From Tamarix chinensis (Eukaryota; Streptophyta; Magnoliopsida; Caryophyllales; Tamaricaceae), in assembly GCA_030549775.1 (NCBI GenBank), contig CM060175.1, forward strand, positions 44,276,415 to 44,340,414: 64,000 nucleotides of DNA, given 5' to 3'. The notes below the pieces were generated by a model that had not been told where the DNA came from, did no database searches, and saw only the letters and a list, made by a program, of their open reading frames with translations. This document shows positions 9,197 to 20,282 of the stretch, one piece after another. Within the stretch, counting starts at the first letter, position 1, and each line of letters starts with the position of its first letter. Position numbers and translations under genes: made by a program.

Positions 9197-12100
9197 AGAA
9201 TACCTTATATTTTTAAAACCTAAAATTTAATAATTTATACTTTATTTGGAATAATTTAATTATTTTGTGGATCTTTGATTTATAAAAATGGATAGGATTA
9301 TTTGATAAATTAAAATAAATATTTTATTATTTTATCATACTATTTTATTTAAATAAATTCCCAAACCATAATTTTAGTAAATTTATCCTCTTAAATTTAT
9401 ACATTGAAATTTGAATAAATTAATTTAATAAATAAATTTTTCCTATTTATCTAATTTATAATCCTAACTCTAAAAATTATTTTATTTTTCTTTACCCTTT
9501 TTCCTTTTCTTTCTCTTTTTTCCTTCATTTTTTCCTTTTCTTTCTTTTTCTTAGGCCAACCAACCTTCCCCTTTCTTTCCCTTGTTAGGCCACCTGGCCT
9601 TCTCCTCTTTCCCCCTTATCGTGCAACCTTCCCCCATGTCCAACCTGTTCTTTGTCCCCTTCCTTTCTTTCTTTTCCTTCCCCTCCCTCAATTTCCTTTT
9701 TTTTCTCTCCTCCCCCTCGCATAGGCTAGTCTGCCATCCTTTTCTCCCCCACCCTGCCTACTCCTTTCCTTCTTCTCTTCTTCTTCCTTCTTCTCCCTAC
9801 ACATTAAGCCAAACAAACCCCCATGCTAGCCCCCTACACCTCGCCTCTAACTCTTTCCTCTCTACACCTACACAACCTCTACCTAACCTCTCTCTTCTAT
9901 CCTTTACCCTTTATTTTTGACCATACACCCCCTACAACTCCCCCGCATGCCTCCTTTTGTTTCCTCTTCTTCCTCTACCTATCACCCTACATATTGCCTG
10001 CAACCACCTAACCCTACATGTCGAGCTTCCCACCTTCTCTGTGTCTTTTTCTTCTCCATCTTCTCCCTTGAGCCTTCTTTCTCCCTACCAATCCCTCTTT
10101 CTTCCTTCCTTTTTCCTCTCCCCTATTTTTTTCTTTTTTGCCCCTAGCCACTGTCTCTATCACCCAACCGACCACCACACCGATACCCCTGCCTCCCCTA
10201 CTTCCTCCCTACACTACCCCAAGTAGCCATCACACGCCTCTACAGCTAACTCACTCTCATTTTTCCTTCTTTCCTCCTCCTGAACCCCTCCCTACATCCT
10301 ACCTTACACTATCCATTCCACCTCTTTTATAGCTGCCAAAGCCACCCCTTGACCACCTGACATTCCCCTATCACCTCCTTACCCCCACCTTGCCCAAAAT
10401 CCCCCTATAATCCCTTCCTTTCTCCTCTTCCTTTTCCTTTCTTCCTCTCTTTCTCCCATCTATTCACCTACCTTCCAACCACCATTGCCACCATCTCTGG
10501 CTCTCTGTCGCTCCGAGCCGCCACTCTCTAACTCCTATCCACCACCTATACCCTACCACTCCTCCTACACCCAACAACTACCCCAACTCCCCTCCAACTC
10601 CTCCCTCAACCCATCACCTGAGACTTTTTCCCTTCGTCCAAACTCCCCCATTTTCCCCCTATTCGTGCATGAAACCCACGTTGCCCATGCAGCATGAGTG
10701 TTGCTACACCATTTTAAGGATATTAAAGAAATTTTTAGGTATAATATAGTTAGTGATAATATGTATTTAATAAGCATTTTTTGATAAAAAATTTATTTTT
10801 ATAATTATCTACTACTAATATGGCAATTATGACATTATTTTTAGGTGCACTTTTCACTAATCAAAGCTTAAGCTTTTAATTGGGATACCGGTAAAGTGTG
10901 ATTGTTATTGGAAATAAGGTAACCATTATACCATACTAAAATGTATAAACTTACATATGTTATCACATAAGGGTTTTGGTATGTGTTAGTGTGTATATTA
11001 TGTGTTGTTAAGCACCTTATGATTTTTATTGTTATATTTTATAAAAGAAAAGTATGCTATCTTGTATGAAATATGACTTGTGTGGAAATGGTGGTTAAGA
11101 AAGGGGATTGATATTAATAATGATTTTAAGTGCTTATGTATACTATGTTAAGTAAATATGGACACATGTAGTAAAAATAATACTAATATGAGCCCTAGTG
11201 ACATTTTGGTAAATTTACTTGTATATAGGGAGTGACCTAAATAAATATGCATGGTAGGTGATAATGGATGATTAGAATAATAATAAAAATTTTGTGGTGT
11301 TAAATGATACATGTGGGTCATGCATGCTAATATTTTATGTGTTGAGGGTATTTTAGTAATTTAACAACTATAAGGGTAATTTGGTAATTTTACAACTAAG
11401 AAAGAAATTTTGGTAATTTTACAAGTAAGAAGAGTAATATGGATATTTTGCAAGTGAAAAGGGTAATTTGGTAATTTTACAATTAAGAAGGGGAATTCGG
11501 TAATTTTATGAATAAGAAGGATAAATTGGTAATTCTACAAGTATGAAGGGTAATATGGTAAAATTTACAAGTAAAAAAGGTAATTTCATAATTTTACAAG
11601 TAAAAGGGGTATTTTAGTAATTTCACAAGTAAGAAGGGTATTTTGATAATTTGGCAAGTAAAAGGATATTTTATTAAATTTGCAAGTAAGAGGAATATTT
11701 TAGTAATTTTGTAAGTAAGAAGGGGTAAATTTTGCATGCAACATCCCAATTAATCTAATAAACCTTCTTAATAAGTCATAAGTGATGTTAATTCATAGAA
11801 TAAGGGTTTATGACCTTAGTATCACTTGTTTAAATATAATCATGTATATTATAAAGATAGGGGTATTTTAGTAAATTAGAGTGCATCATAAGGAAGATGC
11901 ATGGTTTAGGGTTAAATGGGTAATTAAGGGTGTGTTACAATGTTAATTTCAAAATCATGCAAAAGGTGCCTTAATTATTACTTATACATAGAAATTTGTG
12001 TTTCTTGTGCTAGAAGTGTGTGTTAGGGTGTATGTATCCAATGATCATTTTATGTGTAGGGTACTTGATTTCAAAATCAATAATATAATCATGATACGAT

Positions 12101-12565
12101 AACCTATCATGGCATGTGGATAAATCAAAATGAATTATGTGATGAAAATGGATGATAAGAGGAAGCTTTAGCCTTAGAGACATTTTGGTCATTTAAACCT
12201 AAGGTGCCTAAGTATAAGAATTGGAATCTAGGATGGCCTTAGTGGACTATTTAAGTTAATATTAGCAATAATCCTAATAATGATTACTTAATAATAATGG
12301 AAACAAATAAAAATAATTAAGTATATGATTGATGTGGTCACCTTAGTTAAGACACTAATAATTAAAGTGGAAGACCTCGAGATTGGAAATGGTGGCTCTT
12401 TAGGGGTTGCTACCCTAAAGACATGGTTTAGCCCACAATTATTCTGGACTTTTCTAGTGGGCCTTAGTACCTCAGCCATGCCCTACATCTTACTCTATTT
12501 AGCACTACAAACCTACTTAGGGGGTATGCATACTTATGTATTAAGTGTCCTTGTTGGTAGAGTAC
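9197..12565 (+). mobile_element. Long chromovirus-like LTR, copy A (3' end lost)
   Basis: It begins with a degenerate form of the family's TGTAATACCCC start (GAATACCTTAT at 9,198) and AT-rich sequence with AAATTTAATAAATTA words. A pyrimidine-rich tract of about 1.2 kb (9.48-10.68 kb) follows, then AT-rich sequence with a 29-bp minisatellite. Near the end (12,360-12,440) are the words AAAGTGGAAGAC and GGTTGCTACCCT, also present in copy E at 22.1 kb. The GGTGTTACA terminus is absent because copy B' starts abruptly at 12,566. The many C/T-rich reading frames within it are composition artefacts. Confidence 0.6.
11340..11725 (+). repeat. 29-bp degenerate minisatellite
   Basis: About 13 imperfect tandem units with consensus GGTAATTTTACAAGTAAGAAG, spaced roughly 28-32 bases, e.g. 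ACAACTAAG at 11,392, ACAAGTAAG at 11,421 and ACAATTAAG at 11,479. Units have diverged, so the array is not freshly amplified. It is carried inside LTR copy A. Confidence 0.85.
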
Positions 12566-14117
12566 TGTAACACCCCCAAATTTACTACTGAAAATTTTTG
12601 TTTAAATCAAAAGGTTTAGCGGAAGCAAAAGATAAAACCGTAAACTCGGGGGCATTACCGCCACACTTAGTACCAGACCGATACACTTCTACCACTCCAG
12701 TACTAAGTGCTAAGGCTAAAACCAAACAACATCAAGTGCGAAATATTAAAACATGAGTCGACAATTGATATAAATCATTAACGAAACACAAGTCAATTAG
12801 TATTTAGAATACGGTTTAGGAGTACAACTTAAAAGTACGATTTCAAATATGTGTCTTATTCAATATGTGTTTTCACCTTAGACATGCATGTTCTTTGGAC
12901 TACCCGCTCACACAACCCATATACTCCTATTGTCCCGAAAGGAGCCTGTCCCATATCTTGGGACTTATGCGCTTCCTAACATGTCCAAACATCCTTTCCT
13001 CTTCTCCTTACTTACCATGAATACCTAATTCCTAAGTGTGTGGGTGGAGGCCCACTTCCCTATACCATCTATGTCAACTCACTATTTCCCTCTAGGGTTT
13101 TCCTCTAGGAAACCCTAATTTGGCCTATATGGCCCATCCCTTCTCTATCTTACACAACTCATACTCCTTTATCCCTATCTCATCACCTCACTTAGATTCA
13201 ACTCAAAGCATTCTAATTTACTTCGTATTTTGCACATGTGACCACGAAACCCTAGTTGGCTAAATTAGGTTTGAGAGGGTTGGAACGGTGGAGGAAGTGG
13301 GGGTTAGAAAGGTAGATTTTAGGCTAGAAGAGGGAGAGTGAGATGGTGGTTGTGGATTCTCTAGTTTGAGAGGGTTTGAATGGTGGTGGTGTCGCAACAA
13401 AGGTGGTGATTTTTATGGTGGTCGAAGGTGGAAGGGTGAACGAGAGGGAGGTAGGGAGAAATGAAGGTAGAGGGAGGTAGGGGAGGCTTTGCTGAGTGGT
13501 TTAGGTGTCAAGAGAGGTGGTGGGTGCAGTAGAGATGGTGGTGCACAACAATGAGTGAAAAGTGGCAGATAAAGCAACCAACTTTGCACGGTTAAGGTGG
13601 CTCATATAGGGGGGACTAGGGGTGGTGAGTGGTATGGTTCAATGGAGGGTAATGTAGGGAAGAGTTTGGAAGGTGTTTCGAATGGCAGCGTTGGGCAATG
13701 ATGGTAGGGATGACGTCTGAAGTGGTGGTGGCACAAGGAATGCTGAGATTTATGGATAGGGGAAAGAGGGTTGGATGGGGATCAATTAGGGTATTTATAG
13801 GCCATTTAGGGGGAGGATAAGACAAAGGGGAAGAGGACAAGGGGATAGGTGTGGCAGAGTTCACGGGCCGACGGTGGTAGGTTGGTGCAAGCTTGTGATT
13901 TTGTAGGTTTTTTTAGGTTAGGGTGAGAAAAAGGAAAGGGAGAGAGGCATGCATGAGGCTAGGTACAGGTAGGTTGGGGCTGGAATTGGCAAGGAAACGG
14001 ATGAGGAAGAGAAGGGAGATGGTAGGCCAGTGGTACGGTGGCTGGGTAGGTCGAGGTGTAGAGTTACAGGTTGCCTACAACGTGTGGGAAGGGAAGAAGA
14101 CGAAGTACAGGGTCTGA
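12566..14117 (-). mobile_element. Long chromovirus-like LTR, copy B' (minus strand, 5' truncated)
   Basis: On the plus strand it opens with TGTAACACCCCCAAATTTAC, the reverse complement of the family's 3' end. About 100 bases on come GCCACACTTAGTACCAGACC and AGTACTAAGTGCTAAGG, matching inverted copies at the end of copy D (46.36-46.50 kb). Small palindromic words (CTCCT...AGGAG, TCCCA...TGGGA) lie at 12,925-12,965. The far end is in the purine-rich (antisense pyrimidine-rich) tract; the AT-rich LTR start is missing and copy B begins instead. Confidence 0.65.
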
Positions 14118-15868
14118 AATGCTTCAAAAATTCTAATTTTAAAAATTATAGTGAAATAATGTTTTATTAGGAAAATTCATTAAATAAATTATTTTTATTA
14201 AAATAAAAGTAAATTAATTAGGGCAAATCAAGAAGAAATTTATAAGTATTTTAATTAGAAAAATTTTAGGTATTTTAGCCAATTAAAGATTTTATTTTAG
14301 AAATTAATTAAATAAATTATTTTATTTAAATAAGAGGGAATAAATAAGACCAAATTAATAGGAATGTTATAAATAATTTAATTGAAGAAAATTAGAGTGA
14401 TTTGCTAATTAAAATGGAATTTATGAAAAATCTTTCAAAAACACTAAATTAGCCTAAAAAGGGAATTTGATATTATTTTATTTAAATATTATTATTTTGA
14501 ATATCCCAAATATCCTAACTAATTTAATTAACCTAACCCTCATATTTTTCTTTTTTCGTTTTTCCTTTTTCTGTCTTTTCTTTTTCTTTTCTTTTTTTCT
14601 TCCTCCTTACACCGATTAGGCCTGTCTGCGGCCTAATTCTCCTTTTTATTTTCTCCTTCCCCTGGGTTGCTTCTTCCTTTCTTCTTTTCCTTCTGCCACA
14701 GCCCGTCTTCTTCTTTTTTCTTCCTTCGGCGCAACCCAAGCTGAAATGCCGCATTGTGGGCCATCGCTTTTAACCTACACCGCTTGGCCAATTCTTTACT
14801 TTTTTTTTTTCTTTCTTTTCTTCCTCGGACCGCTAGTCTAGCACCTCCTGTCCTTCTTCTTCCTTCTTCGTTTCGCACTGTCGACTTGCCACTCCCCCCA
14901 CCTCCAAGATTAATGGCTCCAGTTATACCCATTTTGACCGAGCGTTTTCATTCCTTTCTCTTCCTCCAGACTTGCCGGTCAAAATGACCCAACCCACCTC
15001 CCTTTTCTTCTATGCAATTCCTCCTTTTCCTACTCAACACCTTGCTATGATTTTGAATTCCACCAGCCAACCAGCGCCACCGATGACCTAACCCTACCTA
15101 CTATATTCACTCACCGACCCATAGAACCCTACCCTCTCATCTAAACTCTATGGATACGCCTAGATTGAGCCCTGTATTAAGATTTTGGTTGCTTACCCAG
15201 AAAACCTCCCTTGTGTTCCACCACCACTTCAGACTCCCCTTTCGCCACCATCGACCCACTACGCCACCTTCTTTACCCACCTAAGTCCTCCCTGCACTGC
15301 CCTTTAACTAACTACGCCACCCTTCTCCGTCGATTCATCCTACACGAGCCACCCCAGCCGTGTAAAGTTCCCTTTCTCAATCAACCTATTCTCTGCCCCT
15401 ACCACCCTTCACGCCACCGTCCACCACCACTACCACCGCTGCCACTACCCCTTTCACCTTCCAAAAACCCCTATAGACCCTCCTCTATCTCCTCTGCCCT
15501 TCTTTTCCTCTTTCTCCCCCTCCTCCTCTCTTTCTCTCCTTCTTTCATTTTTGGCCACCACCACCGCCACCATGTGCCGCCACCTTTGGCTGCGCCGCCA
15601 CCCTTATTCTTTCTCTTTCTAGGCAACCATAATCACCCCTAATTCCACCCTCATTATCCCTCTCTTTTTCTTAGCCCTCAACTTTTCCCTATTTCTTCTC
15701 TTTTTCTGGCCACCGCCGCCACCGCCGTGCACCACCGTTGGTGCCACCTGTCACCACCAGTCTAAGGTCGAACCCTAAACCCTCTCAACCCTTTTTCACT
15801 ATTTATATAAGCTTTATTTATTTTATTTTGTTTATTTCCTTTAATTCGAGTATAATAATAATAATAAC

Positions 15869-15914
<46 letters not shown>

Positions 15915-17244
15915 ATGTTTCTACTATTATTATTATTATTGAGGGCTGAATCCCTATTCTGTTTATTTTGATTTTATTATTATTATTATTATTATTATTT
16001 ATTATTATTATTATTATTCTATATAGGGTTGAAACCCTATTATGCCTATTTTGAATTTGAGTTATATTATAAATATCATGTCTTATTATTATTAGTATTA
16101 TTAATATTTTTTTATTATCTTTAGAATTTATTATTATTATTAGAGTATTATTATTCTTATTATTAATTATTAAGTTTATTATTATTCAATGTAGGGTCGA
16201 AACCCTACTTTATTTTATCTTCGATTATTATCATTATTATTATTACCACTATGATTATTATTAGTTTTACAATATTATTATGATTTTTATCATTATTATT
16301 ATTACTATTTCATTATTATTATTATTACTAAATTTTATTATTAATGTTACTAATATTTTTATTAGTATTATTTTGGTAAAGGGGTCGAAGCCCTTCACTT
16401 TGTTTTCGAATTATTCCCTTATTATTATTATTATTATTATGGCTATTATGATCATTATTATTATTATTTTCAGTATTATTTCTAATATCATCATTATTAT
16501 TATTAGAATTAAATCTTCAAAACCTTATATTATCAACTTTTACAATATTACTATTATTTCTTATATCTTTAGCAAAGATAGTAATTAATTAATGTTATTT
16601 TTATTAATATGATATTATTTTATTAAAAACCTAGTTTTAGAATAAGTTAGTAAATAATATTATTTTTGGTAGGATGGAATCTAATCTTTAGCTTTTTCCT
16701 CATATAGGTGAGATCAGTCAAAGCCCTAAGGAGGCATAGGAGCGTGCTACAAGACCGGTGTCATTTTAGGTAAGGGTGTAACTAAGGCCTTATGTGTGTT
16801 GATGTGCATTATATGCTTTGTATGCATTGTATCTGATGCTTATCATTATAACTATTTCGTATGTAGTATGACGTGGAGTTGAAGTATGTTTTTGTGTTAT
16901 TATATGGCATGTGTACCAAGTTTTGGGTTATATCTTAGTTTTATTTCTATAGTTTAGCTTAATTTTCCCTCACGTAATTAAATGTTCACAAACCATTGAG
17001 GTCTTGCAATTGAAATCCATTCTTTCGATATTTATATAATGTGTTTTTTTGTGTGTACTCTACTTTGGTTTTACTTGGTTTGATTCTATGCCGTATATCT
17101 AACATGTGATGAGAGGATGATGCATATCCTATTTTAGGTGTGGTTGTAGCACCTCATTTTTCCTACGTGTTTAGTAGTTTTTTTTTTGCATATATAAGGT
17201 TTTCAACATAAAAAATATTTAGGAGTGAATAATGGAGGTGTTAC
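14118..17244 (+). mobile_element. Long chromovirus-like LTR, copy B
   Basis: Starts TGAAATGCTTCAAAAATTCT, like the clean start of copy C at 38,682, and ends GGAGGTGTTACA. Order inside: AT-rich segment with AAATAAATTATTTTTATTAAA words, pyrimidine-rich tract (14.54-15.78 kb), (ATT)n tracts, then the conserved GGAGCGTGCTACAAGACCGG block at about 16,739 followed by TTTTAGGTAAGGG, a good splice-donor-like word. The same order occurs in copies C and D. I see no matching 5-bp target duplication. Confidence 0.7.
15850..16570 (+). repeat. (ATT)n / (AAT)n microsatellite tracts
   Basis: Repeated interrupted runs of ATT and AAT trinucleotides, broken three times by an AGGGTTGAAACCCTA-like phrase (16,025; 16,193; 16,381). 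Predicted Ile/Asn/Leu-rich peptides here are artefacts of the repeat. Confidence 0.9.
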
Positions 17245-17945
17245 AAATGCTTTCAATGGTAATGTGTTTCCTTAAAATATCATCCACGTTAGCCTTAAAA
17301 TGGAGTGCAAAACCCATACTCCTACCACACTTAAGCTGTATATTACCTCTAAAATAAGCCTTCTTCATTCCATCCGATTGTTGATAACCCTTTAACTTCC
17401 TTTTTCTCCTAACTGTTCATTCCCGACTTGCATAACTTGAGAAGACTCCATGGCTTGGTTGTACATTTGTACCATATCTAGTGGGGTAAATTCCAACAAC
17501 ATCTGCTAGTATCTGAACCATAGGATAATGTTGAAATGATGGATGTATATTACCTCATTGGGCTCCACTTTAGGCATGAATTGGGCTAGGTCTAGGAACC
17601 TTGTATAATACTCCTCCACCTACATGTTCCTTGTCGAAGCATTATGAACTCATCATACTTCTCTATATAGAGATGAATGGAATAGAATATAACTTAATTT
17701 TCCTTAAGAAAAGATCCCCATGTTGTAGACTGTCTACCTCTACATTGAGCGCTCCTCGACCACATATCATCTTAGCCCTTCAGAGAATACACAAGCATAT
17801 TTACCCTCTTATCCACAAACAACCACAAGTGGTAAAGGTCTTCTTCCTATCTCTACCTTATCTCCCCCTAAGATCGGGTTCTCTTTTACCTCAAAGATTG
17901 GTGGGTGATGATGTTTCACTCCTTTGAGTTAATCCTCTGGCACTT
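17245..17945 (-). pseudogene. Chromovirus Gag fragment (decayed)
   Basis: Read on the minus strand from about 17,940, the translation gives KHHHPPIFE near the start. Past several stops and shifts comes EEYYTRFLDLAQFMPKV, then a LDMVQMYNQAMESSQVMQ segment. These are phrases of the Retrotrans_gag region of Tekay/Del-type chromoviruses, the capsid protein that packages element RNA. At least four stops and probable frameshifts are visible. Its 5' side is joined by a leader to a tRNA-Met primer site and LTR at 18.34 kb, so this is the gag of that element. Its 3' side is cut by the end of copy B. No CCHC knuckle or pol remains. Confidence 0.75.
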
Positions 17946-18342
17946 GTGGTGGTGCTTGTGGAACTTGAATCTAGCCCTTAATGTAGGAACTAATAGTCTA
18001 CATAAACACCTAGATGCCTTGGTAATGACGTTTACTATCTATTAACTTTGAAATACAATGACTAATCAAAAGAAACCAATTCATATAGGAATAAGTCTCT
18101 TAAAACAATCTGTAGAATTATTATCTACATCACATTCCCAACCCACTCTTATTCATAGACATTTCCTGCTTAACAACATTAGAATTGTTACTTAAATACT
18201 CAAGGTAGTTGGGAAATCATCAAGACAATATATGTTACTAGCTTAAAACATTTCAAAATATTATGGTTTTTAAAACAAATCTTTGATATGAACCTATTCT
18301 ATACACTATAGTTATTTATAATGAAGTAGGTTTTAAAATAAT

Positions 18343-18355
18343 GCTTTGATACTAA
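18343..18355 (-). other. Primer binding site, initiator tRNA-Met type (degenerate)
   Basis: The minus strand reads TTAGTATCAAAGC, two changes from TTGGTATCAGAGC, the complement of initiator tRNA-Met used by chromoviruses and copia elements. It lies just after an LTR end (GGGGTGTTAC) and before the gag fragment, which fixes the element's orientation as minus. Confidence 0.75.
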
Positions 18356-18358
18356 CCC

Positions 18359-20282
18359 GTAACACCCCAATTTTTTACTACCAAAAAAATTTATTTTAAA
18401 ATATTGAGGAAAATATTGAATACACCTAGGAAAAATAGGGTATTACTAGCCCACTTAACACAAGATGTGCATCCATTACCTGTCCCATTTTAGACACAAC
18501 GCTAAGGAAACCAACTAAGCTAAAATAGGAAATAGAATGTGTAAAACAAATATTATAGAAATTTTGAATTTAAGTGTTTATGAATGGGGTCACATTGAGT
18601 CGAAAAACAACTAAAATGCATATTAGAACATAATGGTTTAAGTGTTGAAATACAAAAATGCTAGAACATATACAACGTAAGCCCCAAAATCGTAGTTCAT
18701 TGACTACCCATAAAAGATCTCTAAATGTCCAAGCTCTCAAGTCCCCAGCCCCAGCACAAGTATACAAGCTACAATCCATCCTCAAAAACCTACACATGGT
18801 CCTCTTCCTGTGTGATTGATGAGGTGACTAAATAAACTAGTATATTAGTATGCTACATACCAAGTAAGCTATCTCCTTTGCAATAGTCATAAGCTTGTAT
18901 GACCATGACATAATATAGACGTTATGCTTATAAAATACAATCATATTTACATGCTCTATCATGGCCATAAAATATATCATGATTTTATATCATATAAAAA
19001 ATAGATAATCTATAACTCTTCATGCTTTACATCAAAATATAGATATTATTTATAGCATCATATAATCATGTAATCTAGTTATTCAATAACTCACTAGACT
19101 CTTCTATAATTTCATTATATGCATTACTCATTTGAACACTTTTCCAAGTTACTTGTTACATTATATTAATCATTTGTAAGCCCTTATTCTTTTTTGTAGA
19201 AATAGAATGATTACTACCCCATGGTCTCACATACCATGGAAGCCTATGCAAACTAGAGAGCATAAAGTTTAGTCGAAGGTATATAATCACTAATTGATAT
19301 AAAGTCTAACCCAAGTGTAGTAACCATGAATGGACATAAATTCTTGTTAAATCCAATAAAACACTTTAGTTACCATAAAGTAGTGCATCATTAGTGTCAA
19401 GAGTAGGTAAGATGATAGATCCAATATGATTCAACCTAAACGTAAAACCAAAAGGCACTAATAAATGTTTGAAAGTTAACTAATCCCTAGTAGCTAATTG
19501 AGGATAGGGTAATTGATAACCATACATTACTTGATCATTTTTTCTTCAATTGATTAGTGTGTTATTATCCAAGGTTATATTCTTACATAAGTCCCATATA
19601 ACAACCAAGAAACACCTCCACATAATCACTCCATCTTAACTATTATTACCCTAAAAGTTATGGTATGGGACTTCCATAGGTTCTTAGCCAAGCTTAAATC
19701 AACCCATTAAAATAATTCATTTAGGTAAAGGATCTACATTACATCCTCCATTTTATGCCTCATAACATATATACTCAAAATTTCCATTAAAACCTTCCAA
19801 AGGAACTTATTATGGATCCAATGCATTATGAATTCATTACTTCATCAGATAGTTTGGTTAATTTATTCAAAGATGTGTTTTCTTATAACTTAAGAATCAT
19901 GTTATATTATCATATAAAGTCTCAAGTCATACCAAGTTTAAGAGAAAAAAATAATACTCTTTTGTTGAATTAGTGGATTAGTTTGTCTTAGCCAAACCAT
20001 AAAGTTCTTCTCAAAACTAGTTGATTAGTTTGGTTAGATCATTTGATTATTATAAGAATAGTTGATTAGTTCTCACAAACATGTCATTGGGTTTAAATAA
20101 AGAGTAATCCAAAGTGATCACAAATAATCTAGTCAATTGGTTAAAGGTTACTCAAGAATATATTAGAGTTGGATTATCAAGATTATAAAATGTTAGAAGA
20201 ATTTTTCCAATAAAATCCATGCTTAAAAGCCACTTAGGTCAACAAACCAACCAATTGTTTTAGTCCACCAATCGAATGTTCT
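18359..20282 (-). mobile_element. 5' LTR of the minus-strand chromovirus (copy X, part 1)
   Basis: On the plus strand it begins GTAACACCCCAATTTTTTAC, the reverse complement of the LTR 3' end, with the primer site and gag just outside. It continues to 20,282, where copy E is inserted, and resumes at 23,271. Joined across E, the LTR is about 2.2 kb. The part next to the break contains CAATTGGT/CAATTGTTT/CCAATCGAA words that also appear on the other side of E. Confidence 0.65.

Noticed and set aside
9582..10697. Pro/Ser/Leu-rich frames in the pyrimidine-rich tract
   Set aside because: Compositional artefact of LTR sequence; the same kind of frames appears in every copy of the tract with no conserved peptide.
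11340..11725. Regular repeats considered as a CRISPR-like array
   Set aside because: Units are tandem and degenerate with no unique spacers, in a plant retroelement LTR.
12925..12970. Palindromes CTCCT...AGGAG and TCCCA...TGGGA as a counterpart of the triple stem-loop
   Set aside because: Sequence and spacing differ from the clusters in copies C and D; relationship cannot be shown by eye.
14533..15642. Overlapping basic or Pro-rich frames
   Set aside because: Same cause as above, inside LTR copy B.
15738..16588. Ile/Leu/Asn-rich frames resembling membrane proteins
   Set aside because: Translation of (ATT)n and (AAT)n microsatellites.
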